Shown: positions 33,874 through 42,235 of the stretch, piece by piece
Position numbering within the stretch: position 1 is the first letter of the stretch
Layout: each line of letters opens with the position of its first letter
NCBI GenBank assembly: GCA_001942045.1
Contig: MSTD01000003.1
Location: 33,498 to 97,497, forward strand
Reading direction: 5' to 3'
From: Mycolicibacterium porcinum
GTDB taxonomy: Bacteria; Actinomycetota; Actinomycetes; Mycobacteriales; Mycobacteriaceae
Length of the DNA stretch: 64,000 bases
Program-made: the position numbers and the translations under genes
The notes under the pieces: model-generated
Database searches by the model: none
The model's input: only the letters and a program-made list of their open reading frames with translations
Told to the model about the DNA's origin: nothing

Positions 33874-34422
33874 ATGCGGTGGCGCGGAGTGAGTCATGTC
33901 GAGTTCGCGGTCTTGGACTACGACGAATCGATCGCGTTTTACGACGCGATGTTCGGCTGGCTGGGGTTCAGCAGCTTCTCGTCACTGAACATGGAGTACC
34001 AGTCGATCTACTACATGACGCGATTCCTCAATCCGCACAGTTACATTGGTATTCAACCGGCCCGCACCGGTGGCAAGCTCACCCACACTGACCAGGCAGT
34101 CGGGATCAACCACATCGCGCTGTGGGCGCGAAATCGCAAGGAAGTGGACCATTTTTATCGCGAGTTCCTGATCGCGAGAGGAATTCACGTCACCGACGAA
34201 CCCAAGGACTATCCACAGTATTGGCCCGGCTATTACGCGGTGTTCTTCGATGACCCGATCAACGGAATCCACTGGGAGCTGGCTTGGGTGCCGAAAGTTC
34301 CTAGCCCTCGGCAGGTCTGGTCGTTCTACCGGGCGATACGAGCATTCGGTAAGAAGCGCCCGGACCTGGCGAACTCGGTGCCCGGCATCACCCTGCAGGC
34401 GAGGCGGCCGCTGAAGCGATGA
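33874..34422 (+). CDS. VOC (glyoxalase/dioxygenase) family protein
   Basis: 182 residues of the vicinal-oxygen-chelate fold: two beta-alpha-beta-beta-beta modules, the first starting at VSHVEFAVLDYDESIAFYDAMFGWLG and the second at GINHIALWARNRKEVDHFYREFL. Candidate metal ligands are His in VSHVEF, His in NHIAL and Glu in HWELAW. It might be a glyoxalase, extradiol dioxygenase or fosfomycin-resistance-type enzyme; nothing decides. ATG at 33874 has AGGGGG five bases before it. Its last 35 bases overlap the 3' end of the convergent gene. Confidence 0.83.
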   Translation: MRWRGVSHVEFAVLDYDESIAFYDAMFGWLGFSSFSSLNMEYQSIYYMTRFLNPHSYIGIQPARTGGKLTHTDQAVGINHIALWARNRKEVDHFYREFLIARGIHVTDEPKDYPQYWPGYYAVFFDDPINGIHWELAWVPKVPSPRQVWSFYRAIRAFGKKRPDLANSVPGITLQARRPLKR

Positions 34423-35176
34423 TCCAGTTGCTGAACTCGACGGCAAGGTGCCAGCGGTGCGCGGCGACCATGCGAGCGGGGAACAACCCGGGGAACTCGA
34501 CGGTCAGCAGTGCCTCCATGGCGCCGTCGACGTCTCGGAACTGGTGGCGGACCCCGCCGATGACCAGGCCGTCGTCGAGGACCGCCCGACCCGCGATCTG
34601 CACCGGGTATTCGGGCTTCACCGGTACGGAAACCGACTCGGCCGCAGCGTAGTCGACGAGGAATCGGGTCGGGGTCGGCGATCCGCCCGTGGTCTCGACG
34701 ACTTCCTGACGCCCATCGGGCAGTCCCCGCAGCAGGTAATGGTCTGGGCAGGCCCGGACCATCGCAAGCTCGTCGTTCGTCGCGGTGAGGCCGTCAAACC
34801 AGGCGCCGAACTTCTCGGCGGACACACCATCGACAACGAGTCGGGTTGTGCTGTAGGTGTTTCTACCCCTGCTTCCGGCTACCGCCAGGCGTGCGACACG
34901 CTCCGACATCGCCAGTTCATGACGCAACATCGCGTAGATGCCGGCATGCCCGAGCCCGATCTTCAACGCGCACAGCACCTCCCGTTGCGCGTCCAGGCTC
35001 GCGTCGACGACGGTATCGAGGTCGACTCCGGGCAGGACTTCAGCGACCGCCCGCCGGCCCATCCGGGAACCGAGCTTGGCCAGGACCGCCTTGGCACGCT
35101 GGGCTTCCCAGCGCTGGACGTCGGCGCGGCTGACCGCCCGCCCGTCGATGAACGTCTGAATTGCTACCTCAGTCAT
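34388..35176 (-). CDS. Hypothetical protein coupled to a TetR gene
   Basis: 262 residues, not recognised. The N-terminus is charged and helical (TFIDGRAVSRADVQRWEAQRAKAVLAKLG), and the C-terminal half looks like an alpha/beta domain with TTRLVVDGVSAEKFGAWFDGL and HYLLRGLPDGRQEVVETTGG. No signal peptide or membrane helix. ATG at 35176 overlaps the TetR stop by eight bases (ATGACTGA), so the two are translationally coupled and functionally linked. A small-molecule-binding or enzyme role under TetR control is a guess only. Confidence 0.7.
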   Translation of the reverse strand: MTEVAIQTFIDGRAVSRADVQRWEAQRAKAVLAKLGSRMGRRAVAEVLPGVDLDTVVDASLDAQREVLCALKIGLGHAGIYAMLRHELAMSERVARLAVAGSRGRNTYSTTRLVVDGVSAEKFGAWFDGLTATNDELAMVRACPDHYLLRGLPDGRQEVVETTGGSPTPTRFLVDYAAAESVSVPVKPEYPVQIAGRAVLDDGLVIGGVRHQFRDVDGAMEALLTVEFPGLFPARMVAAHRWHLAVEFSNWIIASAAASPAG

Positions 35177-35789
35177 TGTTTCCACCTGCTTCGCCGGCAA
35201 TGGGCTCGCGGGGCAGGACGCCGGCAAGCAAGAGATCGACAAGGCGCGCACACAGACCATCGTCGATGGATTGGCGCGTGACGAGAGTTCTGAAACTCAA
35301 TGGGGCGACGAGAGTTTCCAGGATCAATCGATGATCGGTGCCGACCGGCAGTTCCCCGCGGTCGATCGCGCGGTCGATGATGGTTCGGGCCAACGCCAGC
35401 CGCCCGGCCCAGAACTCCCGCCGCACTGCGGCCCAACGCGACTCGTCACCGCTGAACGCCAATGCTTGCGCCAGTGCTCGCCCGACGGGACCGCTCAGAT
35501 ACGTCGCGATTCCGTCGAGCAATCCACGCAAGTCGGTGTCGAGCGCCCCGGTGTCAGGTACCGGGATCTCCTGTTCGCTGTATCCCAGCAGGGTCTCGGT
35601 GATCAGGTTGTCCCGATTGCCCCAGCGCCGGTAGATCGAGGTTTCGTGAACGCCGGATCGTGCTGCGACGTCGCTGACCGTGAAGTCGGCGATGCCCTTC
35701 TCAGCCATGACCTCCAGCGTCGCGTCGGCCACGGCTCGACGGACGCGTTCAGACCGACCGCCCAAACGCCGTCGAATTTCACCGGTCAT
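35169..35789 (-). CDS. TetR family regulator
   Basis: 206 residues: helix-turn-helix with FTVSDVAARSGVHETSIYRRWGNRDNLI (about residues 35-65) and a TetR_C-type helical domain. The ATG at 35789 is preferred to TTG 35795; AGGGG lies about seven bases upstream. It is the first gene of a pair with the hypothetical gene and comes after the Rieske oxygenase on the same strand. Its promoter region contains several GCGTTA/TAACGC half-sites (35800-35850), probably its operators. Confidence 0.87.
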   Translation of the reverse strand: MTGEIRRRLGGRSERVRRAVADATLEVMAEKGIADFTVSDVAARSGVHETSIYRRWGNRDNLITETLLGYSEQEIPVPDTGALDTDLRGLLDGIATYLSGPVGRALAQALAFSGDESRWAAVRREFWAGRLALARTIIDRAIDRGELPVGTDHRLILETLVAPLSFRTLVTRQSIDDGLCARLVDLLLAGVLPREPIAGEAGGNND

Positions 35790-35799
35790 CAGCAACCCC

Positions 35800-35850
35800 T
35801 AACGCCAGTACCACATGCGTTAAGGATGTCAGCCAGCTCCCGTTAACGCA
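35800..35850. promoter_or_regulatory. Cluster of TAACGC/GCGTTA half-sites before the TetR gene
   Basis: TAACGC at 35800-35805 and GCGTTA at 35817-35822 form one dyad; TGCGTTAA (35816-35823) and TTAACGCA (35843-35850) form another sharing the middle half-site. A degenerate TGCATTA lies just beyond. The sites span the gap between the Rieske gene and tetR, consistent with autoregulation by several dimers. Confidence 0.5.
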
Positions 35851-35883
35851 AGGAACACTTGCATTAGGAGAGCGCCGACACGA

Positions 35884-37047
35884 TCAGGCCAGCGCGACCC
35901 CCAACTCCTGGGCGAACACCTTGATCATGTGCTGAACGGCAATTTCGTTGCGGCCGATGATCATATGGTCGTGCTGACCATGTCGAACGCCTTCACCGCA
36001 CTGCGGAAGCATGGCGAAGTCCTCGTCGCGCACCGCGGCATGAACGCCTTCGTATACCGCGTCGTAGGCCGCCCGCATGTCGTCCGTCGTCGCCGGGATT
36101 CGTCCCATCCAACTGTGTCGCACCGTGCAGCGGGTGGGCTCCCCTTCGGGCAGCATGTCGATGATCTCCACGCCGACCGGGCTGTTGGCCAGGATCAGGT
36201 TGGGATAGACCCAGTAGATGACACCCATGTTGGCCGACGGATCGAATGAGGCGCTCGGGTCATCGGCGAGGTTCTTGATCCAGTTGAACGGGAAGCCGAT
36301 GCGGTGATGCCGACCGAATTCGTCGTAGACCGCGGTGTTGGGCAGGGTGTTCTGTCCGATCAGGCTCTCGCCGTGGACGAACGGGAAGTGGTAGCCCTCG
36401 GCGAACGCTTCGAGCGCACCCTTCCACGACACCTGTGATGAGAATTCACGGTCGGTGTGATAGCCGTAGGTCTCGTAATTCCATTGCGCCAGTTCGGCTC
36501 CGAGCGGCCCCAGGTGAGCATCGAGGTCGATGGTCGCGCCCGCGGTCAGCACGGCCCAGACGAAGCCGTAGCGTTCCTCGGACGGCAGCTCCACCAGGCC
36601 GTACTCCGCGGGGTCCATCGTGTCGAAGCCGGCTTTACCCGGGACCATGAAGAGCTCACCGGTGTTGCGGTAGGTCCACGCGTGGTAGGGACAGACGAAC
36701 CGGGACGCATTTCCGGACCCGCAGGCCGGCATTGCCCCGCGGTGGCGGCAGTAGTTGAGGAAGACGTGGCTGGCGCCGGCGCGGTCCCGGGTGACCAGTA
36801 GCGAGTCCCCCAGCACTGAGCGGACGACGAAGTCGTTCTTCTCCGCGATCTGAGCCGACGGCACGATCGCCAGCGGGACCCGGCGCAGGATCTGGGATTC
36901 CTCGATCTCGGTGATCTTCGGATCGCGGTAGTAGTGCAAGGGAACCTTCAGCACCGCCTCGGCCATATCCGTCGTCCCGTCGACGGCATGCCGCAGGGCA
37001 CGGCGGGTCAGTTCCTCATCAGTGCTGCTCACCGGGCTTACGGTCAT
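35884..37047 (-). CDS. Rieske non-haem iron oxygenase, alpha subunit
   Basis: 387 residues. The N-terminal Rieske domain has the [2Fe-2S] ligands C100-x-H102 and C119-P-Y-H122; the C-terminal domain has the mononuclear iron motif EGYHFPFVHG with two histidines. These enzymes hydroxylate or demethylate aromatic and other ring compounds with electrons from a separate reductase; none lies nearby. ATG at 37047 is chosen: on the minus strand TATGGT lies six bases before it, giving a leaderless mRNA. It is divergent from a TetR gene and a 17-base palindrome sits between, so repression by that TetR is likely. Confidence 0.9.
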   Translation of the reverse strand: MTVSPVSSTDEELTRRALRHAVDGTTDMAEAVLKVPLHYYRDPKITEIEESQILRRVPLAIVPSAQIAEKNDFVVRSVLGDSLLVTRDRAGASHVFLNYCRHRGAMPACGSGNASRFVCPYHAWTYRNTGELFMVPGKAGFDTMDPAEYGLVELPSEERYGFVWAVLTAGATIDLDAHLGPLGAELAQWNYETYGYHTDREFSSQVSWKGALEAFAEGYHFPFVHGESLIGQNTLPNTAVYDEFGRHHRIGFPFNWIKNLADDPSASFDPSANMGVIYWVYPNLILANSPVGVEIIDMLPEGEPTRCTVRHSWMGRIPATTDDMRAAYDAVYEGVHAAVRDEDFAMLPQCGEGVRHGQHDHMIIGRNEIAVQHMIKVFAQELGVALA

Positions 37048-37051
37048 AATC

Positions 37052-37068
37052 TGACCATACAATGGTCA
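37052..37068. promoter_or_regulatory. Operator between Rieske oxygenase and TetR genes
   Basis: Perfect inverted repeat TGACCAT-ACA-ATGGTCA. It overlaps the -10 element of the Rieske gene (TATGGT on the minus strand, 37059-37054). A TTGACA on the minus strand (37084-37079) may be the -35, with a long 19-base spacer. This is the natural site for the divergent TetR protein. Confidence 0.7.
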
Positions 37069-37116
37069 ATGACTGTATTGTCAAGATCCGTTCGTATTTC
37101 GTGCGACCATCAACGG

Positions 37117-37716
37117 ATGCGCAGGCACGGCTGGTCGGGCGACATTCCCGCCGACGACGACGAAGCCGTCGGACGCATCATCGGCGCGGCCCGGCAGGCG
37201 ATCGACGCGCGCGGGACCGTGAGCGTGTCCGAGGTGGCCCAAGCCCTGGGAGTGACACGCCAGACGGTGTACCGCTACTTCCCGACCCTCGAGAGCCTCA
37301 TGGTCGCCACCGCGGTCTCCTCGGTCGACGGCTTTCTCGATCGACTGGCCGCAGAGCTGGGTTCGATCACCGACCCCAGTGAAGCCGTCGTCGAGGGCAT
37401 CGCCTACACCGCCGAACAGATTCCGCACGACCGGTATCTCAGCCTCGTGCTGCAGCCCGGCAAGGCCAGCGCCTTCACCGCTGGGGTGACTTCCGACCTC
37501 GCCATCGAGTTCGGTAAGTCGATCTTGCAGAGATTCGACATTGACTGGGCCGCAGTCGGTTTCGAAGGAGACGTGTTCGATCAACTGGTCGAGTTCATGC
37601 TGCGCACCTTGCAGTCATTCATCGTCGATCCGGGAGGGCCGTCCCGCCACAACGCCGGACTCCGCACCTACCTCCGGGATTGGGTGGCGCCGGCGGTGGC
37701 CGCCCACGCCCGTTAG
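37117..37716 (+). CDS. TetR family regulator of the Rieske oxygenase
   Basis: 199 residues: helix-turn-helix with VSEVAQALGVTRQTVYRYFPTLESLM (about residues 32-60) and a helical ligand domain. ATG at 37117 is chosen because longer frames would cross the operator. It is divergent from the Rieske gene, with about 70 bases and a 17-base palindrome between them, so it probably represses the oxygenase and perhaps itself, released by the aromatic substrate. It converges on the PhzF gene, overlapping its 3' end by four bases. Confidence 0.88.
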   Translation: MRRHGWSGDIPADDDEAVGRIIGAARQAIDARGTVSVSEVAQALGVTRQTVYRYFPTLESLMVATAVSSVDGFLDRLAAELGSITDPSEAVVEGIAYTAEQIPHDRYLSLVLQPGKASAFTAGVTSDLAIEFGKSILQRFDIDWAAVGFEGDVFDQLVEFMLRTLQSFIVDPGGPSRHNAGLRTYLRDWVAPAVAAHAR

Positions 37717-38555
37717 AGCGTCGCGACGCCTTCGAGGCAGGTGGTGGTGGCGCCACCGACCCAGACCGCCCCACCGGGCTCCGCCACGACGCTGATCTCA
37801 CCGGCCCGACCCAGCCGTGCTCCCTGCGACACCCGATACTGCGCCGGAGCCACACCGGTACGCGTCAACCATTGCCCCACTGAGGCATTCATGCTGCCGC
37901 AGACCGGATCCTCGGGCACGCCCACGCCAGGCGCGAATGTGCGCATCTCGTAATCGTGCGCCGACCCGGCCGGATACGGCCCGACGACGCCGACCATGGC
38001 CGTGGGAATCCGGGCTAGATCGGGTTCCAGGTCGAGCACTCGTTGCGCACTGCTCAGCAGTAGGACAGCCCAACCAGGACCGTTGTCCGCCCATTGGTGT
38101 GCGACGACGTCGGCGTGTGTCAGTCCGAGGCCGTCGACGATCTCATCCAGGTAGTCATCGTCGAGAGGTCCGGAGCGCAGGGTCGGCGGAGCTTGGAAGT
38201 AGAGCTCGCCGTCGAGTTGCCGGAGCTCCACGAGCCCCGCACCGCATTCCTGCACCACGTGGCCCTCCCGGCGGGGTTGCCCACCATGTCCGAGCCAGGC
38301 GTGCGCGGAACCGAGCGTCGGGTGCCCGGCGAAACTAAGTTCGCTGCCCGGGGTGAAGATGCGCAACCGGTAGTCGGCTTCGGGGTTCGTTGGAGGCAGT
38401 ACGAAGGTCGTCTCCGACAGATTGGTCCAGCGGGCAAGTCGTTGCATCGCAACGTCATCGAGTCCTTCACCATCGAGTACGACCGCGACGGGGTTGCCGA
38501 GGTACGGGGTGCGGGAGAATACGTCGACCTGGGCGAATGCACGATGACGGGTCAT
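37713..38555 (-). CDS. PhzF family isomerase/epimerase-like protein
   Basis: 280 residues with two similar halves of the diaminopimelate-epimerase fold. The PhzF catalytic glutamate is present (Glu48 in NLSETTF), along with FTPGSELSFAGHPTLGSAHAW and, in the second half, EDPVCGSMNASVG. PhzF isomerises a phenazine precursor, but most genomes have PhzF relatives with unknown substrates and no phenazine cluster is present here. The ATG at 38555 begins MTRHRAFAQVDVF. It overlaps the convergent TetR gene by four bases. Confidence 0.9.
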   Translation of the reverse strand: MTRHRAFAQVDVFSRTPYLGNPVAVVLDGEGLDDVAMQRLARWTNLSETTFVLPPTNPEADYRLRIFTPGSELSFAGHPTLGSAHAWLGHGGQPRREGHVVQECGAGLVELRQLDGELYFQAPPTLRSGPLDDDYLDEIVDGLGLTHADVVAHQWADNGPGWAVLLLSSAQRVLDLEPDLARIPTAMVGVVGPYPAGSAHDYEMRTFAPGVGVPEDPVCGSMNASVGQWLTRTGVAPAQYRVSQGARLGRAGEISVVAEPGGAVWVGGATTTCLEGVATL

Positions 38556-38646
38556 GGTCCTCCCAATTCTGACGAGCGCGGCGACGCATGCCAGTATCCG
38601 CCGACTTCACTTTGGCCGCTCGAGGCTCAGGCGTACGCTCACCCAC

Positions 38647-39444
38647 GTGGTCGACCTCTCGTATGTCATCGCCGGATCCGAAGCCACCGGCGGAGCCGGT
38701 TTGCAAGCTGACCTGCGCACCTTCCAGGAGTTCGGGACCTACGGCGTGGGCACGGTGACGTGCATCGTGTCGTTCGACCCGAAGGCCAACTGGGGCCACC
38801 GGTTCGTGCCCGTCGACCCACAGGTCATCGCCGATCAGATTGAGGCGGCGACGTCGGCCTACGACCTCGACGTGGTCAAGATCGGCATGCTCGGCACCCC
38901 GGCGACAATCGACGTCGTCGCCGAGGCCCTCGCCGGCCAAACCTGGCGGCACATCGTCGTCGACCCCGTTCTGATCTGCAAAGGGCAGGAGCCCGGCGCC
39001 GCGCTCGACACCGACACCGCACTGCGTCGCCAGATCCTGCCGCTGGCCACCGTCGTCACCCCGAATCTGTTCGAGGCCCGCACGCTCGCCGGGATGGACG
39101 CTCTCGCTTCGATCGACGATCTCGTCGAGGCGGCCAAACGCATTGCCGATCTGGGACCCGGCTACGTCCTGGTGAAAGGTGGCGTCGAGTTTCCCGGCGA
39201 CGACGCGGTCGACGTCCTCTTCGACGGCACGGACGCCGAGATCCTGCGCGCACCGAAGGTCGGACATGCGCGTGTCGCCGGAGCGGGATGCACTCTGGCA
39301 GCGGCGATCACCGCTGCCCTGGCCAAGGGGTCCAGCGTCCCGGAGGCGGTGCGTCAGGCCAAGGAGTTCACCACGGCCGGCATCGTCGACCGGATCAATG
39401 GCAATGCGCCGTTCGACACCGTATGGCAGGGCGCCACGCGCTGA
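38647..39444 (+). CDS. Pyridoxal/hydroxymethylpyrimidine kinase-like protein (PdxK/ThiD family)
   Basis: 265 residues of the ribokinase-like fold. The N-terminal GSEATGGAGLQADLRTFQEFGTYG and C-terminal VAGAGCTLAAAITAAL are typical of ThiD-type pyridoxal kinases, in which a Cys in the GxGC motif replaces the usual catalytic Asp. It would phosphorylate pyridoxal or pyridoxine (or HMP) with ATP to supply PLP. Start GTG 38647 follows TACGCT by seven bases, and TTGGCC lies 16 bases before that, a convincing leaderless promoter. No thiamine genes adjoin, so PLP salvage is favoured. Confidence 0.85.
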   Translation: MVDLSYVIAGSEATGGAGLQADLRTFQEFGTYGVGTVTCIVSFDPKANWGHRFVPVDPQVIADQIEAATSAYDLDVVKIGMLGTPATIDVVAEALAGQTWRHIVVDPVLICKGQEPGAALDTDTALRRQILPLATVVTPNLFEARTLAGMDALASIDDLVEAAKRIADLGPGYVLVKGGVEFPGDDAVDVLFDGTDAEILRAPKVGHARVAGAGCTLAAAITAALAKGSSVPEAVRQAKEFTTAGIVDRINGNAPFDTVWQGATR

Positions 39445-39456
39445 GGCGGCCCACCG

Positions 39457-41502
39457 TCACCAGCCGGCGTCATCCAGCGAATCCAGCACGGGGGCAATGC
39501 CCTCCAATCCCACCGCCATCGTGTCGTGGTCACGAAGCGCTCCGAACGAGAGCCCGGTCAAGCGTTCGATGTCGGCAACGGATTTCTGGAACATCACCAC
39601 TTTGTCTGTGTCGGTAAAGGATTCGTTATCGGAACCGAATGCCGCATCCAACGCCGCGTTCTGATCGGCCAGGAATGCGGTGGCACGCAGATCGCCGTCT
39701 TCAGGGCTGACCCGCACCACGATCTTCCAGAACTGCCGTGGCACATTGACACCCCGGTACAACGGATCGTGGTCACCGAATACCGGTCCGGTGATGACGG
39801 TGATCTGACGCTTCTCGGCACCGGCGTTGTCGAGGGCATAGTTCTCGATGCCGGCCCACAGGTGTTGGTTGAATGCCGAGATCTGCGGGCAGCAGTTGGC
39901 GAAGTGGAAGGTGTCGTCGGCGGCCTGTTTCGCGGCGACCGGACTGCCCCACGCCGGATCGAGACGACGCACCATGTGTCCGCGATCGAACAGCCGTGGT
40001 TTCTGCCGCTCGAACACATCCTGGTCGAGCTGCTGTTCGGGCCGCAGACGCGGGTCGGTGTACCAGGTCTCGACCGCTTCGACCTCTCCCGTCTCACGGT
40101 TGATCTTGCGCAGCCGGCGGCCGTCGATGTTGACGATGGTGAACAGCGGCATGCGTCGATCGGCACGAATGACCAGGCTGAAGTGGTGGTAGCGCAGCAC
40201 CACGTTGGCTGACGACCGTTTGAGGCCCTTCGGCACCGCGCACTGCGCCAGCAACTTCGACGGGATCGACGGAACCGCAACGGCTTTGGTCAGGAAATCC
40301 GGGTCGTAGCCGGAGCGGTTGCTGTAGTCCGGGTTGGGTGCGTCATTTCGCTCGAGAACCGCCGGCTGTGCGGTGCTCGCGTCGTCGGCGGTGATGGTGA
40401 TGGCAGGTGGCGCCGCGTTGAGATCAGCCACGTTGCCGGTGATGGTCAGCCGGGGCAACGACAAGTCCGCGGTCACCACGGACGGCGGCGTCGTGGCGAC
40501 CGGGGCGCCGTTCGACGCACTGCCAGCACCGGCCGTTCCTTCCAGCGGAGTGGCGGCGGCCGGCGGATTCAGCGCTTCGGCGAGCAGATCCCTTAGGGCT
40601 GCGGGCAATTGGTCGTGACGGGCGCGGAGGGCGTCGACGATCGCGCTGATTCTGATGCCCTCATTGCAGTCCTCGGGCACGGGCTGACCGTCTTCGAGTT
40701 CGGTGTCGTTGTGACCGCCGCCGGCATGGTGCAGGGCGACCAGATTGAATTGGTCGTTGAACACCGGGCTGCCGCTGGAGCCGTGCAGGGTGTCGGCGGC
40801 GTAGTAGAGCGTGACGCCCTTCTTGCCGCGGCCGATGACCCGGTTCTCCCGCAAGGCGATCTGCTTGTAGTCGGCGTCGGGATGTTCGATGATCGTGACG
40901 TGGTCGCCCTCAGCGTGCTTGTCCTGCGCCGATGACAGTGCGCTCCAACCGAAGTCGGGCAGCTTCCCGTCGCCGGCCGTGCGCGGGCCGACGGCGATCA
41001 GCGACACGTCGAGTTCGTTCTCGTCGCTGGTCCAGAAGAACGTTGCCGGGTCCAGCCGAAACTCGGTGACCGCAGCGGGCACGTCATCGAGATCGAGTTG
41101 ATAGTTGAACTGGATCGACGTCGACGCGGCGCTCTGCGCGTCCGCGATGACGTGATTGTTGGTCATGAACAACCGCGGCGACACCATCACCCCCGTGCCG
41201 AGTGGCCGCCGTTTTCCGTCGATGACGCGCGCGACCGCCTGCGCGGACAACCTCGCCATCTCGACGTAGTAGATGGGCACGAAATCGGTCGTCGGACCGA
41301 TGATCTTCTCCAGCTCTCCGCGCATCTGCGGCTTGACCAGTGCCGCCACCTTGTCCTTACCCGACTGTGGCAGCGCCTTGAGCAGGTCCAGATCGCCGTC
41401 GACGACCTTGCTGATCTGCGTTGAGGTCAGGTCACCGGCGGTGATCGCAGCGACGCGGCGAACCAACCGGCAGTGGTCCGGATCCATGAACACGTTCGAC
41501 AT
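39457..41502 (-). CDS. Trypsin-like serine protease fused to a DNA/RNA non-specific endonuclease
   Basis: 681 residues with three parts. Residues 1-75 are a helical region without close resemblance, possibly an adaptor. Residues about 85-290 are a chymotrypsin-fold protease with a full triad: His117 (TNNHVI), Asp165 (ELDVSLIAV) and Ser243 (GSSGSPVF). After a Pro/Thr/Ala-rich linker (about 305-385), residues 420-665 are a beta-beta-alpha-metal nuclease with the DRGH signature (His509 in FDRGHMVRR) and the metal-ligand Asn in HFANCCPQ. No signal peptide, so it acts inside the cell. ATG at 41502 has GAGGTAG six bases away. It is divergent from the XRE-cupin gene. Such protease-effector fusions occur in bacterial immunity; that role is inferred. 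Confidence 0.88.
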   Translation of the reverse strand: MSNVFMDPDHCRLVRRVAAITAGDLTSTQISKVVDGDLDLLKALPQSGKDKVAALVKPQMRGELEKIIGPTTDFVPIYYVEMARLSAQAVARVIDGKRRPLGTGVMVSPRLFMTNNHVIADAQSAASTSIQFNYQLDLDDVPAAVTEFRLDPATFFWTSDENELDVSLIAVGPRTAGDGKLPDFGWSALSSAQDKHAEGDHVTIIEHPDADYKQIALRENRVIGRGKKGVTLYYAADTLHGSSGSPVFNDQFNLVALHHAGGGHNDTELEDGQPVPEDCNEGIRISAIVDALRARHDQLPAALRDLLAEALNPPAAATPLEGTAGAGSASNGAPVATTPPSVVTADLSLPRLTITGNVADLNAAPPAITITADDASTAQPAVLERNDAPNPDYSNRSGYDPDFLTKAVAVPSIPSKLLAQCAVPKGLKRSSANVVLRYHHFSLVIRADRRMPLFTIVNIDGRRLRKINRETGEVEAVETWYTDPRLRPEQQLDQDVFERQKPRLFDRGHMVRRLDPAWGSPVAAKQAADDTFHFANCCPQISAFNQHLWAGIENYALDNAGAEKRQITVITGPVFGDHDPLYRGVNVPRQFWKIVVRVSPEDGDLRATAFLADQNAALDAAFGSDNESFTDTDKVVMFQKSVADIERLTGLSFGALRDHDTMAVGLEGIAPVLDSLDDAGW

Positions 41503-41616
41503 GACAGCTACCTCGTGTGCGTCGGGTTATCGCTGCATCCAGTCTTTGCTTCGTGCCTGATCGGCACACGCGTAGGCAACTACTCGTTTACACTGCGAGC
41601 ACAGGCTGCACTCCCA

Positions 41617-41634
41617 GTGCGTTATATTGCACCC
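41617..41634 (+). promoter_or_regulatory. Leaderless promoter of the XRE-cupin gene
   Basis: A strong -10 TATATT (41623-41628) lies six bases before the ATG at 41635. It is enclosed in a small dyad GTGC-N8-GCAC (41618-41633), a plausible autoregulatory operator. No convincing -35 element is present. Confidence 0.55.
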
Positions 41635-42234
41635 ATGGACGAGGCCGCAGCCAAACTCGCCGCCGCGATCGGTGCCCGGGTGAAGCAGGAGCGCACAGCC
41701 CGCGGCTGGACGCTGGATCAGCTTGCGGCCGCGGCATCGGTCAGCCGGCGCATGGTGATCAGCGTCGAACACGGCGAGGTGAACCCCAGTGTCGGGACGC
41801 TGCTGCGGCTCAGCGACGCGCTCGGGGTCGGGCTGCCCGCCCTGGTCGAGCCGCCGGAGACCCGGCCCATCAAGGTCACCCGCGCCGGGGCCGGCGCGGA
41901 GCTGTGGACAGGCAAATCCGGCGGCCGCGGCGTGCTGGTGGCCGGCACCACCCCGCCAGATGTTGTCGAACTGTGGGACTGGTCGCTGGGCCCTGGCGAT
42001 CGCCATGCGAGCGAAGCCCATGCTGCGGGCACCGAGGAGCTGATCCACGTGCTCGAGGGAGCGATCACGGTCGAGGTCGACGGCCAGGAGATCAGCCTGA
42101 CCACCGGGGACGCGGTCTCATTCCCAGGCGACGTCGACCACGCGTACGCCAATCCCCACGACATCCCCGCCCGGTTTGCCCTGGCAGTGTTCGAACCCGG
42201 CGTCGGCACCACCCCACGACGGCAAGGAGAGTGA
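41635..42234 (+). CDS. XRE family regulator with cupin domain
   Basis: 199 residues: an N-terminal Cro/C1-type helix-turn-helix (about residues 12-68; WTLDQLAAAASVSRRMVISVEHGEVNPSVGTLLRLSDALG) and a C-terminal cupin (about 95-190; GTEELIHVLEGAITVEVDGQEISLTTGDAVSFPGDVDHAYAN). Cupin domains in this family bind small molecules or metals and tune repression. The PaiB gene begins one base after its stop, so they form an operon, and this protein probably controls it. It is also divergent from the protease-nuclease gene with 132 bases between, so it might regulate both. Confidence 0.9.
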   Translation: MDEAAAKLAAAIGARVKQERTARGWTLDQLAAAASVSRRMVISVEHGEVNPSVGTLLRLSDALGVGLPALVEPPETRPIKVTRAGAGAELWTGKSGGRGVLVAGTTPPDVVELWDWSLGPGDRHASEAHAAGTEELIHVLEGAITVEVDGQEISLTTGDAVSFPGDVDHAYANPHDIPARFALAVFEPGVGTTPRRQGE

Positions 42235-42235
42235 C

